A stretch of DNA of 64,000 nucleotides from Cardiocondyla obscurior (GCF_019399895.1 NC_091876.1:4502381-4566380); one strand, 5' to 3'. Shown: positions 25,201 to 36,918, numbered from the stretch's first letter. A program made the numbers and translations. Notes: a model not told the origin generated them from the sequence alone.

Positions 25201-28200
25201 AAAAGAAAAAAAATAAAAAATAAAAAAAGGAAATAAAATAATAAAAATCGAACGGCTTTCGGTTACGACGAGTATATAAGAGTCATTACCTTTTATATTC
25301 GAACGAGAGCGAATTAAGTAATAAAGACGAACATTTTACCTCCGTAAGATTATCCGTGCAAGGCTATTTGTTAATGATAAGTCTCTGCGCGACTCTGATA
25401 TCGTTATCGCGCGCGGTAATCGTCATTGTTAATGGAACGTTATCGCCGGTCTCGTAGACGCGAGAGGGTTAATGCGAGGCGCGTGTTTATGCCGTAGTGC
25501 AAATGTCATCGTTTGAGATATCTGCTCTAAGACCGCAATTCACGGAGAAGGCGGGGATCTATAGCGCGTCAGACTGTTAGACTGTTAGTTAGACGGATTG
25601 CGGGCCTACGGAGGAAGCCGAACGCGATGTATCCAGCGCGAGCAGCGCGGGCTTGTCAGTGATAGAGCAGACAATATGTTAGCCGAGCATACGGGGCACG
25701 ATACACGTATCGCTATGCCGCTAAGTGGCGCTAAAATTACGTACATGTCTTCTAATAACGATTCTCCACACGATCGAAAAGACTGCATTCGCAATTTTCA
25801 AAAGAGCCCCTTCCCATTTTTTTTTTTTATATAAATCAAATAAAAATACAGCGAATAAAATATTATTTTTTTTTACTTTTGGTCGAACGTATTTACGTAA
25901 TGGTTTTGCACGTACCTTCGATAACGCGGATGCTCGCAACTATTGTTACACAACGTCGAGCATCTCGTATTTTACAAGCAACGAGAAATTTAGTTTTTTT
26001 TTTATTTTCTTTTAGTTTCCACGGAATAATTTGCATTATCCGGAAACTCGAGTTTCGATTTTGGTTTCCTTTATCGGCCCCGCGCGATATTCCGGACATC
26101 CTAAGTGCCAAAGTCCGTTACGCTTATAACGCGGAACTACTATTGCGCACTATTGTATATTATAATGTCATCTACTTGAATACACCAGAGACTGCTGGAG
26201 TCTCCCACCCGGTATATTGGCTTTTTCTTTACGGTTTGTTTATGTCGCATGCGCACAATTCACCCCTGAGAGCCTCCGACTCTCGTCCACCCTTCCAGTC
26301 GCCGGGAAGCGTGCGGATGTTTTGCATCGCTCGTCGCTCGGTCGTCGGATTTTCCCGTCAGTGAAAGGTGTACGTCTATCGTTTCGTCGTTTACGCGAAA
26401 AATCGATTGTGTCAATTGTGTCATTACGTCAAATCCTTATCGGAATATATCAAAATGTGGCTGCGTGGCGATAAAATGGTGACGCACGAATTTTCCAAGT
26501 TTTCGAAATGACTTCGACCGGTCGGAGGCAGTCGGGACTTGATATCGGTAGCTTGTTACCGAGAACGCGCGATAATTCACACATTTCGTAATAGGGCTTA
26601 TACTACGAACATTTATCATTTTCGTTTTTCGTTACGAGAACGCGTCGGTGTTGAGTGATGAAATATTGGCTTCCATATCCCGACAAAAGTATCGGTTAAG
26701 ACTCGACGCCGGTAATTAAATATTTCGGACGAAATAGACGTTCAACGCATTGCGTAAATAACATAGAACGTGAATTGGAAAATGTTGCAGTGATCGAGAA
26801 AGCAGTCGGACTTTAACGCTTGAATATCGAGGCGCCGGTATACCTGTAAAACTCATCGTGAAAGAGCAAGTAAAGTGTCAGCTTCGAAACAAGGATTACG
26901 AGGATCGGCGACAACGTTACGCTACGACGGTAAGCTTATCCAAGATGCATGGTATTTCGCGCAGCATGTTAAACATACTCCCCGAGTTTTTTCCTTGTCA
27001 AAGCGCCGTGATAATTCACGAAGACTCCACGTAGGAAGATAACAAACATCAACGACACTCAGTTGTATTAAATTATGGCTGTGTCGCGTAGATCTGTAAT
27101 CGTCTTTGCTCGACGGGCTTAACATACGTAAATGTCAGCTTGACAAAGTCACCGAATGTAATACAAGCGCTTACCGGCTTAGCTGCCTCTGTTACACATA
27201 ACTGAAAGGAAAGAACTCGCGTTAAAATCTCACCGTGAGCTCTTTCCCGGGATAATCTGGCCGTTGATAACGCGCGTTTCGGTCGCGCCTCCGCGCACAA
27301 TCCGCGCTTATTGTACGGCGAGACCTCAGCGTTTTCGCGTACCAACATGTCGACGTAATCCGTTCTCTCGTAATAATCCATCAAAATAACGGGCGGCGGT
27401 TTTTTGTTGAAAAATTTTGTTCGGTATTTTTTTTTTTTTTTTCCTCTATTATTATCACTTTTTTTTTTAACGGCCTTTGGCGCAGAAAGCGTTTCGCTGC
27501 GTTTCAACAACGTATCGCGGCTCTTTATTCTCGTCCCTCCGCTATATTCTGTACTTGCGCGTACATCCCGTCTATCGCGACGATATAGACGGCTAATTGA
27601 AATTCAGATAATGGGCAAACCGATAAGCGGCGCACCGTCCGTCGCTTCGGAGCGAGGAAAGTGTTTTTGCCGGCGTCGCCCGCCGCCGCCGTCGGTGGAA
27701 ATTCATTTTCACGGCTCGTTATAGTTATCCCGATACGATGCGGCGTTTCTATCGGGGACTCGGGCTGGCGGGCAACGATAATCCAGCCGGGCGACGCTGC
27801 GTCACCCTGCGAATATCGTTAGCAATTGGTTTTAGTGATAATGGGTATTCATTGACATTGATTGGACGCCCGTTAGACGGGACTAATTGATCCATTAGAC
27901 GAACAAGGTCTTTCCTTAAGGGCTCGATATCGCGAAGGTCTCGGCAGCCTCGTTAGCACATCGTCGTTAACATCTTACCTACGTGGCGCACTCGCGCTTT
28001 AATGGATAACAAAATTTATACGATAACGACAAGACAGGGGAAATATATGGAGCGTAAGATCGCATTAACGGGGCGGGGACGGGCACATCCGAGATTCGTG
28101 ACGTTATAATCGATCTCTCGCGGACCGCGGCGTCTCGATCGCGATGCGAGGACGGAATGTAACATCGTAAAGGGAAAGTACAGCGCTCCTGGTTACTTTA

Positions 28201-28583
28201 TTACTTATATTTATTTCCGGTATTTATATCCCGCGATCGCTCAACTGTGTCCGCGCGATAATTTAGGTTCGCATTTGCGTTAATGATGACCGTGTTATTA
28301 ATTGCTATGCGCGGCCTGCACGCTCACGTCGTCCCTCGTCATTTTGATATTGTGTGCGTAAGCGGAACGAACACCGTGGGTGGTCGCAGCGGTGTTTCCA
28401 GCCGGACGATCGTCTTTCACCGTAATAAAAGAGCTGCATAATTTAAAACGACCCGTCCAAGATAGGGACTTATAAATCGTTTCGGTCGCCAGGGTGGTCA
28501 GCATTATCGCGTTATCGGAATTACGAGCGGCGATCTCGTTGCATAAACCCTACGCGGAACGTGGCGTCTTTATTGTTTTTCAG

Positions 28584-28712
28584 GTTGCCCTAGTATCATC
28601 CTCCGTACGTGAGCTGTATTCGAATGCGACCGCGGCGCGGCTTAGCCGAGGATTCATAAGGGACATCCAAACATCTTAATGAATAAAGTAATAAAAGGAC
28701 GAAACTGACGTG
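28584..28712 (+). other. Candidate 3' terminal exon with polyadenylation site
   Basis: A good acceptor (tctttattgtttttcag) opens the segment. In phase 0 it reads VALVSSSVRELYSNATAARL then SRGFIRDIQTS and stops at TAA (28677-28679); the other two frames stop within nine codons. Two overlapping-range AATAAA signals follow at once (28682-28687, 28690-28695), and a GT-rich element (gacgtgtgcacgttgt) lies about 20 nt beyond, the usual order for a polyadenylation site. No upstream partner exon is identified and the peptide is not recognised. The 3' end near 28712 is approximate. A chance arrangement remains possible. Confidence 0.25.
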
Positions 28713-30233
28713 TGCACGTTGTACCAATATTTGTGCTCGCGCGATCGCCCTTATATTTGTCGATATTAATTAAAGGGAGGCACCTAGCACGGCCGAGTTT
28801 AAACACGTTCCGTATCGCGAGTATACATATTACGAGTTTATATCTGCTTTTCCATAAACGCCGGTCTCGCTTCGAGTCGTCAACTTCGGATATCCGTCTG
28901 TAAAGCGCGAAAGAGATTTACCCGTCTATTTTCTCATATTTTACGGTGGGTGGAGATGACCGGCTCGGAATGGTATGAGGCGCGATTAAGCTGTCCGGCA
29001 AGCGTACATATCTGACGAAAGGTTCGCAAATCCGAAATCGGTTTCTCGATTTGCGGAACGAATTAAAGTTGGTCAGCGTCTGTTTGCACAAGTCATCGGC
29101 TCAGCGTAGTTCCATTTGCTCGGCGTCGGCCAATAGAAATAGAGATTCGGGGTTCTCGTAAACGTGCACGGGGGAAGCGGATAAATATATCGGTGTCGCG
29201 GAGCACCATTTGTACAACCGCGGATGATTTAACAATATCGATTGCAGTCGATAGCCCCCCGCGCGCCCGCGTCATTCTCCAATGTTTTAATTATTCGGAA
29301 ATGATTTTATCCTTGCGGCAGACAATATTCCACGCGTATTCCGACGCGGCGGCGATATTCCATTTCGCCTCGCTAAAAAATTCCAGCTCCGCCAAAAACC
29401 TGTAATTACTCGTTCGTAAAACATCAACTGGATACTCGAGCCGTTGCGTGTTACATATCCGTGTTATACGCAATCGCTTTAAATTAACAATGTATTCGAA
29501 TTACGCCGCTTATACGTCAATCGATCGCTTCACACGTACCGTTGTTCATTTATCATTTTTACGGGCTACGTAGAGGCGGGAGCTTTTTTCCAGCCATTCA
29601 AAAATTCACCACGAGAGAGCTTCTCGTTCTCTATTTCTCTCTATCCACCCTTCGGCCTCTCTCTCTCTTCCTACGGATCAGTCTGTCAGAATTCACCGGA
29701 CCGGCGAGATGATCGAGCGCTTAAATATGTAGCACCGACCGTCTCGCGCCGTCGATTCTCCACCCTACCTGCGTTTCTCGCCTCCGGAACTATCCGGAAT
29801 TCCGCTGGGTGGAAGGCATCGGCGCCATTGACGATATCGTGCCGCGCGGTGAGCCAGCGAGCGATAAATTTTTCAGAATTTTACGATTCTTCGCGCCGAC
29901 GGTATGCGCGATTCGCCGCGGAAGAGGCAGAGAGTCATTCGTTCGCTCGCTCGCCTCCGGTGAAGAGAACGTCGGATCTACCTACGCGGGCAGATGCGGT
30001 GCTCCCGCGTCTGCGGGAATCGATATGCATTGTCCTCTTCGCTTCTCTTCCCCGTTTTTCGTCTCTCTCGGACCGCCGGTGCCCGCGCGTTTCCTGACGC
30101 CGTTCGTCTTTGTCGCGGGGCGATTTCTCGTTCGTCGCTTCTCTGCCGTTCGCGCTTCCCGATGCGCCAGCGGTTTTATTTGATCGCCCTCTTATGTTTT
30201 ATTGAGCAGCTCCTTCGCTCGCACGCAGTTTTC

Positions 30234-30253
30234 TTTTTTTTTTTTTTTTTTTT
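30234..30253. repeat. Poly-T run of 20
   Basis: Uninterrupted T run seen directly. Homopolymer; no adjacent target duplication noticed. Confidence 0.88.
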
Positions 30254-30693
30254 ACGGTCAGTACAGGAAACAGCTGTGTCTGTGATTTCCGGATTTAACG
30301 CCGTCTCGTTGCCCGGGCTCGGTCCGCCAATTCGCGCCGCGCGCGCGTCGGTACGCCGATGGATTTTTATGCGGCAAAAATCGAAAGGAGGCAAAAACGC
30401 GCGGGAAAGTCGCGTGTGAGCGATTACGGCGGTACCGTTGGATTTTACGCGGCAGAAGTGCGATCAAAGTATTCCGGTGAAATAAAAATACAGGCGAATC
30501 GAGCCGAGAAATATACGAGACTAAATAATTGTCGTGATAATTACAAGAGAAAAAAAAAAAAAGTTTTTCTTCTATAAAAGTTTGCGTTGAGAAATGCGAA
30601 AAGAAATAGACAAATATAATTATTAATTTTTCATTGATCCCGTTAAACGATAGATATTCTTGTTCCGGATATGCCGGATATTGGAAGCCGGAT

Positions 30694-30715
30694 ATTATCG
30701 TGGCGGCACGATAAT
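30694..30715. repeat. Perfect inverted repeat, 9-bp arms
   Basis: ATTATCGTG (30694-30702) and CACGATAAT (30707-30715) flank GCGG. Just upstream, CCGGATAT occurs three times within about 30 bp (30664-30695). Function unknown. Confidence 0.75.
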
Positions 30716-33671
30716 CTTCGACGTTGTTTAAAGACAATATTTGTACATTTCGAGCACAGCCAACGTTGGCCGTAGCCGAAACACATTTTAATGTAACTTG
30801 ATGTACACCGGTAGAGTTGCTTAGCGTGTAGCGGGATAAACATCATAACGTAAGAGGCTGCATCACTTCCTGTTTGCGAGTCTACATTAAAATGCACGGT
30901 CGGTGATTTTTTAAAGTCGCCCCGCGCGGCTCCTGTGTTCCCAGCTGCGTCCTAAGCGATGCGGCACAATATTTTACATACGCGTATACTGCATCCTCAT
31001 TAGAAAACGCTCGGACTCCCTATGAATGTGAAATAAATGCAGTTCCCGGCACTGCCGTCCTTTTAACGCTCGTCCCGACGCTTTTAATAATAATGCCGCG
31101 CATCGCTTACGCCGCTAGCCACATTAAAAGTTACTTTAAAAGCTCTAATTACTATGATTTAATGCATATAGTGGAAACCCCTGTTACAGAAACTTCGCTT
31201 TTATGACGCGACCCGCGCTCAATCGCGAGATATCGTTGCGCTAGAAACTACGCTCGGGCCGGCGAGATTATTTTTCCGTTATCCGCCACATTCGGTATGA
31301 TTTCGCGGTGGAATACGAGTTTGACGGAGTCGGACGGTAGAAGGGATGGTCGAGATAATGCGGAAACTTTGTCGATTCGGTATCGTCATTGAATCTGCTG
31401 CCTCTCGGAACCGAGATGCACCCATTGAAAGCTTTCTTTTCGGGTTGCACCTGACCGATCGACTTATCGTAAGTTTCAACCTTCCTACACCGGGGAAAGG
31501 CAGGAAATGGACGGCGAGACGGATAAGAGAAGCGAACGAGTTCAGTGAAGAAAACAGCGAGTCTTGTAGAATACGGATTTCTTGAATAAGAATGAGTTCG
31601 GCGGCGCTCAAAGGCATGGCCGGCCCACGGGGAGCCAGATGGGGAGAGAGGTGCCAAATAGACTTATTTCGATGTTGCGGCGAGGTACAGAATTGGAAAG
31701 TTTGCGCCGATAGTACGCAGTGAAGTTTTAAGGCACGGTAAAGTGAACGGGTACGAGTCTGGACGAGACAAGTTGCGCGCGAGCCGTGGAATTTATCCCG
31801 AAATTCAACACGCTCGGCGATGAATGAGTAGGGTCACCTAATTAAAGACGTTCGTAAAAATTGACGCGCCAAAAAATGCCCTGCACGTAAATGACCTAAT
31901 CGCGACTTGAGCGCGCGCGATCGGTGACCACTCCGGCGCAGACGAATCGTTTATGCCGCGGACGTTCTCCGATTATACTACTTGCCAAACGTGTCCACCG
32001 GGCGCTCTACCGTGGGATACCGACCTTACGGCGGATCCTTCTATCCGAATCGTTGTACCGCGCGCGTGATCTCAAAGGTCTCGCCGAACGGCCCCGACGC
32101 ATAACCTTAGTCTCATCGTAAAAATGCAAAGCGCCCCGTGCGAATAAAAAGCTCCCTCTCGATCGGCGCGAATCTCATGAAACTTTCAGAAGGTGCGAGT
32201 ACGGCACGGTAGCGAGGGACGTTGCGTGCGGAATGCGTTTGTCTCTCCTTTTTCACCACCCGGTCCGACCATTTTTTCCGCTCTTCTTCTCGCTTCCGGC
32301 GGAAGAGCCTGTGCGCTTCTACGGCGGTATTCTACGTGACAATGTACCCCTCTCTGTTCGACGGTATTACCCTACGTGCCCTTCCCCTTACCTGCGATGT
32401 GTCCGCCGGGCAAGTTCCAAAGTCCTACAATCACTCGCGACTCCACGGAGATGGAGAACGTGCGAATATCCGATTTTCACGGCTTTCCCCTCTTCCGATT
32501 TTATTTGATTTTCCGCGCGAGTCTGCAGTTCATTTCTCTTTCGATTTTTCTTCGATGTTTGTCTTCGCGTGAATTATTCAACTGTTTCCCTATTCTTTAT
32601 TCTTACTTTCTATTTCTAAATTTCGCGCGTTCTTTTTTTTTTACGGCGTCTCGTTGCACGAAAACAAAAAAAAATATTGCAAAGAAAGAGCTGGCCGACG
32701 TTAGATCTGATTTCATACGAGGACGTCTCATTTTTACAATTTTGGGCAACATATTGGTTTAACAGTATTCAATTGTTCATTCTTACGAAATACTTCTATT
32801 ATAACTTTTCAGCACTTTTCTTCTATTCTACTTCGTTTATTTTCGACGCAGTTTCGACTTTATCGATCTTGGTAGTGAAATTTCTTTTTATTTTCAAACG
32901 CCATTATTACTCGCTCGGGCTTGCCGATGTAATTCCATTTGAACTTCCGCTGTGGCAAGCTACGTGACATCCCGGGGATCTTTTTCCAACGACAATTTTG
33001 CAGCGTCGCTGCCCTGTATGTGGAACGCTTAGAGTCAAGATGCCCGAAAATTTTCGTCTTGATAAATATACTTTGCATACGTAAATTTTTTTTTTTTTTA
33101 TAAACCGCGTTTACAGCAAACAAAAAATACAATAGTATTTTTTCATTTTCCTTATTAAAGTTTATTTAAAAAAATGCAAAATGCGATTTAATCAGCAAAC
33201 TGGCATTTTCATAAGTGACTTTAAAAAAAATCTTATATTCTTTTTATGACGAGACTTGTATTTGCTCATTTCTAGCGGACATGGTAATGTCTTTAGTATT
33301 AATAAATTACGGAGCGGCTTTATATTTTTAGTACAATACGTGTTTAAATCCTTATTCCGATTTCTCGCTTTTTACTTTTCGCTTATATTCACGAGGCACA
33401 CGGCTCCCCCTCGCTATACTGCATAACGTCAAGTCATTTGTATCTTTTTCTTTTATTTTTTTTTTTTCTCTTTCTTTTTTTTCTTAAGCAACCGTTCCGA
33501 CCAAGAGCGGCTCTCCTTTTGCGAAAATCTTAGCAAAAGTCTCGAGAAGTTGTCACAGCTCCGCGCGATAACTTCTAAGCAACGAAGCGAGGTTGAAACT
33601 TTTTCCCCGGGAAAGAAACAACCGCGGCGACGGAATACTTCTCTTTGCACTTTGTTCATGAGAGACGTCCG

Positions 33672-33821
33672 CTAATTCCATTTTCTTTCCTGACATTTAA
33701 TGGAAGCGAGCGTCTCATCGGCCGTTATACTTCCGTTCGATGAATCTGGTCCGGAATTTTTCTTTATTCCGCGGGATTTCGGGCAAAGTCTTAAGAAGTT
33801 CCGAACTCGATGGCGCGACTC
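33672..33821 (-). other. Candidate terminal exon, 49 codons to TAG
   Basis: The acceptor is strong (atcccttctctctgag). In phase 0 the frame begins ESRHRVRNFLRLCPKSRGIK and ends ADETLASIKCQERKWN before TAG, hydrophilic and lysine-rich. AATAAA on the minus strand at 33452-33457 would give a 3' untranslated region of roughly 220 nt. Not matched to any family. In the alternative phase used by exon 3 the frame stops after about ten codons. Confidence 0.3.
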
Positions 33822-34083
33822 CTCAGAGAGAAGGGATAAGTGAGAACTTTTCCTCGTTAAACGAAGAATGATATTCATTTTGTCTATCGGTTTTCTCCGA
33901 CATCATTTTCATTTCTCTTCGCGATTATATTCCGTATAAATATACGTTTTATCGTTAAGCGGCCTGATCATCGTTCTTTCGTCATGTAAAATTTTTTTAT
34001 TTTATTAGAAGAAACTACGCGCGCGCGATTTTTTAAGAGACCCTTATTACAAAACTAAGAAAGAAAAAAATTATGCGACTTAC

Positions 34084-34122
34084 CAATCTGCATTCAGCGG
34101 AGTTGTAAAATTCTGCCGGTGA
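34084..34122 (-). other. Candidate 39-nt microexon
   Basis: The acceptor (ttccgttttatgttacag) and the donor (GATTG|GTAAGTCG) are both strong. Two frames are open: SPAEFYNSAECRL in phase 0, or HRQNFTTPLNAD after one leading base. At 39 nt it could be skipped without shifting a frame. The phase-0 reading runs in phase into the 49-codon frame of the next candidate exon. Confidence 0.35.
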
Positions 34123-34247
34123 CTGTAACATAAAACGGAAAATATTAATGTAGACATGACAGTTTAGTGAATAAAATTAATATATAAAAAAAAAAAAGTA
34201 AAAGTTTTTTTTTTATAAAGATTTTATAAAAAAGAATTAATTCTCAC

Positions 34248-34333
34248 CTAAAAGTTGCTCCGCCGATGCAGGATGCCCATCCTGAGCCTGCTCCTCCTCT
34301 CAGATGGGACGTGACGAGCCATCTTTTCGCGCA
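34248..34333 (-). other. Candidate exon 3, acceptor uncertain
   Basis: It ends at ACTTTTAG|GTGAGA, a near-consensus donor. The acceptor is unclear: tgtctag gives the stated start and a 60-nt upstream intron, while aaaag about 11 nt further downstream would keep an open frame from exon 2 but lacks a pyrimidine tract. An ATG in a good context (aaaagATGG) opens a 24-codon arginine-rich frame beginning MARHVPSERR and ending RRSNF, whose TAG falls exactly at the donor. Confidence 0.25.
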
Positions 34334-34393
34334 CTAGACACTCGCGAACGCGACCGGGTGAAGTTATAATCGCGAAAATTATTAATCACTTAC

Positions 34394-34587
34394 GCGCGAC
34401 CCTGTTCGGCACTCGCGTTTAGAATAAAGCCGTCCGAATACTTAGCGAAACTCCCGGACGACCGACGAACCGGCTGCGGTTCGTATTCATATAGTTTCGG
34501 CGTGCGACACTTTTTTCCTTCCACTTTTTTCAAACGGAGACGTCGGGCTGGTGCTCTTTCGGCAAAAGTCTTCCTCTGGATTTTTTT
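34394..34587 (-). other. Candidate exon 2, 64-codon open frame
   Basis: The acceptor (tctttttgtttcag) is good and the donor is GGTCGCGC|GTAAGT. One frame is open throughout (the others stop), starting in phase 0 as the preceding donor requires. It begins KKIQRKTFAERAPARRLRLK, continues with a tyrosine/proline segment (KLYEYEPQPVRRSSGSF) and ends near SAEQGR. It is very basic at its start with no recognised domain and no methionine. If the donor is not used the frame ends at TAA two nucleotides beyond it, so a terminal exon is an alternative. Confidence 0.35.
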
Positions 34588-35052
34588 CTGAAACAAAAAG
34601 AAAGATAATTGATTAGCGAAAATGACGAAAATTAAACGTGCTGCGTTACAAGTAATTATAACTGTTCTGTGTTAAGTATTTGCTTCGCAGACATCCTACG
34701 CGTACTCGTTATCGATCGCGATGGTTATTTCGCATCAGCTAATATTTTTACTTACACTAAAAGTATTTTATACACGGCAGCCGACCGGCACATACCTACG
34801 TTACACGTGTTCACCGAGATGTGTACGCCGCGCGCGTGACCGACCGACCTCTACATTGCGCAGCCATAAAAATACTTTAACAAAAAGATTTTCGGGCCTC
34901 GCATCCCTATACCACGAACGAATATCTCCCGAATCTATCACGGACTAGTCGATCGAGACCCTCTTCCCCCGAGCCCGACTGTACTCGTGCACGCTTCGTT
35001 AATGGCGACGACACGCGAATTTCATGTACACGTACACGAGGTTTTTACTTAC

Positions 35053-35202
35053 TTGTATCAAAAAGACGTAGTCGCCGGTACGCACGATTAACTCAGAGAG
35101 ATAATTGACGCCAGATTATGTTCCTCTGACCCGCCGAATGTGCGTAGATACATACGTAATACGTACGAAGCACGTGCCGCGTACGTCCGTCTCGTTCGAG
35201 CG
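35053..35202 (-). other. Candidate exon 1 of the minus transcript (not first)
   Basis: The acceptor is strong: a pyrimidine stretch ending tgttcttctccag. The 150-nt segment ends GATACAA|GTAAGTAAAA. Each of the three frames contains a stop. After an in-frame TAA one frame reads SGVNYLSELIVRTGDYVFLI then Q, and runs in phase 0 into the next candidate exon. An internal acceptor (tatctctctgag, exon from about 35092) would give a 39-40-nt coding exon instead. A GTGAGC about 70 nt upstream of the acceptor could end a preceding exon. Confidence 0.3.
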
Positions 35203-35843
35203 CTGGAGAAGAACAGAGCGAGAGTGGGGATGGTGGGGGAACGTAGCTCGCGCGCGGCACGTATGCCGCTCACTCTTATCTTTCTTTTTAATTACTAGTC
35301 TACTATTTTAAATAGGATTATATTACAATAATTATTTTATATAAAATTATCATTCCTATTGAATTGTACAGTTTTTATAATTTTTTTTTTCACAACGCCG
35401 ATGCGATAAAAAAAATGTTTGTAACTCATTGGTACGATAAGACGAATCCTAGCGAGAATAAAGTTCATCGTCTCGACATCGTTTGCCAAGAAAGTCGACT
35501 ATGCCGCCAACTATCACGCCCAATCGTAGTTTTCCGCGCGGTACTCGTGCGAAAAATGGTGCGTTATGTGGTATATTTTCCTCATTGTTCTTTTTCTTGG
35601 ACAGTCAACAAGAATTCCTCGTAGTCCTCGGCAGAAATGAATGCGTCGAGTTTCTTACAGCGGTATCATTTTGCGCGGAGAACAGACGATCGGAAAGACA
35701 ATGATGGAAACATGTATGCTTCTTTCAGCGTTTCTTTCTCTCATTTCGTATCTTTCGTCTTGTTATTTCTGTCGAACAGCGCGCGACAGTCGAGAAAACT
35801 GCGCTACGTAACGCCTTGTTTCAAACACGCTTTTTAACATTTC

Positions 35844-35864
35844 TTTTTTTTTTTTTTTTTTTTT
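35844..35864. repeat. Poly-T run of 21
   Basis: Uninterrupted T run. It could be the tail of a minus-oriented retrocopy, but no body or target duplication is visible. Confidence 0.88.
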
Positions 35865-36459
35865 ATTTTACGAAACCGCCGCCGAGAAATCCTAACGAGA
35901 TACAATGTTTTACGTCAAGGACGACACGCTAAATCCTTCCCGACAGAGTCCATCTAACCTACAGGTGGGGTTCAAGGAGCTCGGGTGTAGGACAGTCACC
36001 GTAGTTAAGATGTTATCGTATCCCGCCATGGTGAGCTTCCTGGGGATTCCCCATGGTCAATCTGCGGGTATATCTCCGTTGATCTCGTCCTTCGTTCCGT
36101 CCCTTCATCTTTCTGTCCGTGCCACTTTCGCTACTCTCCTCCATTTTACCTCGATGGTCCATCTTCGATCCTTACTAGTCGCCGTTTCAATCCGCGTCTC
36201 TTTGCATGATTTTTTATTTCTCCTTATCGCGCTTTGTCGAGTAAGCATCATGCAGACGACGGACGAAAATGATTTACGGTAAATAGCGCGGAGTTGATAG
36301 AACGTCCCTCTCTGGAGAACATTTCAGTCTCCCTCGGCGAAATTCTCCTATTCTTTTTTATACCGAGATTCTTCTTATCTGTAATCCTCTAACTGCTGTT
36401 ACGCGGACAACCGCCTGACTTTCGGACGTGATAGATAGTGCTGCAGGGGACAGCGGTCA

Positions 36460-36918
36460 ATGGTCCATAGGTCTGATCAAAGGGCGCTACTGACTTTGAA
36501 GGTGCCCATAAATCCGATTTTATGGGGCAAATTTCAATTCTTTATCGGGAAAAAATTGGGACTATCGAATAACATTAGAAGGAGCTCGATGGGCCCCCTG
36601 TTTGTAACAAATTTGTTTTTCGAAAGGAATGTAGCACGCACGACGCGACATGTAGCGGAAAATCAAGTTCGGAAGTTTAACTCTCACGTGTTTTCAACTT
36701 ACGATTATTTAACTAAATTTATTTGTATCATTAAAATAAAAAGAAGAAATTCTGTATTAAATCAAGAGGCAAAGAAACGGGGAATAAAACATCAAAAGAC
36801 GGATTGCTTTTATCAAACAGTTTTCCTTCAATTTTTAGGTAGGAAATCAAACAAATATTTTTGCGACGAAAAGAGACCATTAAGAGCACGAATGATACAG
36901 AAAGAAAAATTCTTATGA
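36460..36918 (+). CDS. Unrecognised 152-codon open frame in A/T-rich DNA
   Basis: The frame begins MVHRSDQRALLTLKVPINPI and ends in RARMIQKEKFL; it is basic with two cysteine-containing segments (FICIIK, YFCDEK). No conserved domain, signal peptide or clear membrane helix is evident. Its length is somewhat unusual because stop codons should be frequent in A/T-rich sequence, which is why it is listed. Against it, a good 3' splice site motif (ccttcaatttttag) lies inside at about 36839, there is no promoter evidence, and the minus strand may carry a separate unit just downstream. It could be a decayed mobile-element fragment or chance. Confidence 0.15.
   Translation: MVHRSDQRALLTLKVPINPILWGKFQFFIGKKLGLSNNIRRSSMGPLFVTNLFFERNVARTTRHVAENQVRKFNSHVFSTYDYLTKFICIIKIKRRNSVLNQEAKKRGIKHQKTDCFYQTVFLQFLGRKSNKYFCDEKRPLRARMIQKEKFL

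Larger units (their letters stand above)
19050..28583. other. Non-genic stretch
   Basis: No supportable gene. A good 3' splice site (ttcatccctttag) ends at 19049, but the open frames after it stop within about 26 codons without a donor or canonical AATAAA. The stretch contains a 19-A run at 22206-22224, an A-rich segment at 25201-25245, an interrupted GA tract at 24979-25004, a spaced 13-mer duplication at 21309-21347, and a 16-T run at 27427-27442. The 103-codon minus frame at 19429-19740 starts at GTG in A/T-rich DNA and is not convincing. Confidence 0.5.
28713..33451. other. Non-genic stretch
   Basis: No gene recognised. It contains a 20-T run at 30234-30253, a hairpin with local CCGGATAT repeats at 30664-30715, and T-rich DNA at 32560-32900 whose open frames are phenylalanine/tyrosine-rich because of composition. 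A GTAAGT at 31470 has no acceptable upstream acceptor. Confidence 0.5.
33452..35202 (-). other. Candidate spliced transcript, up to five exons
   Basis: Four good minus-strand donors (three GTAAGT, one GTGAGA) lie within 1.2 kb, each preceded by a plausible or strong acceptor. The segments are 35053-35202, 34394-34587, about 34248-34333, 34084-34122 and 33672-33821, followed by AATAAA at 33452-33457. Donors of this quality are expected about once per 2 kb per strand, so the cluster is unusual. The first segment carries a strong acceptor, so another exon should lie upstream. The frames do not give a clean protein: the first segment has stops in all frames, the second has no ATG in its open frame, and the third ends in TAG in the frame that would feed the last two. 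I favour a spliced non-coding RNA or an untranslated leader with alternative splicing over a simple coding gene. Confidence 0.35.

Noticed and set aside
34171..34199. AATAAA followed by an A run on the plus strand, resembling a retrocopy tail
   Set aside because: No retroposed body upstream and no target-site duplication; the DNA is A/T-rich and lies in a predicted intron.
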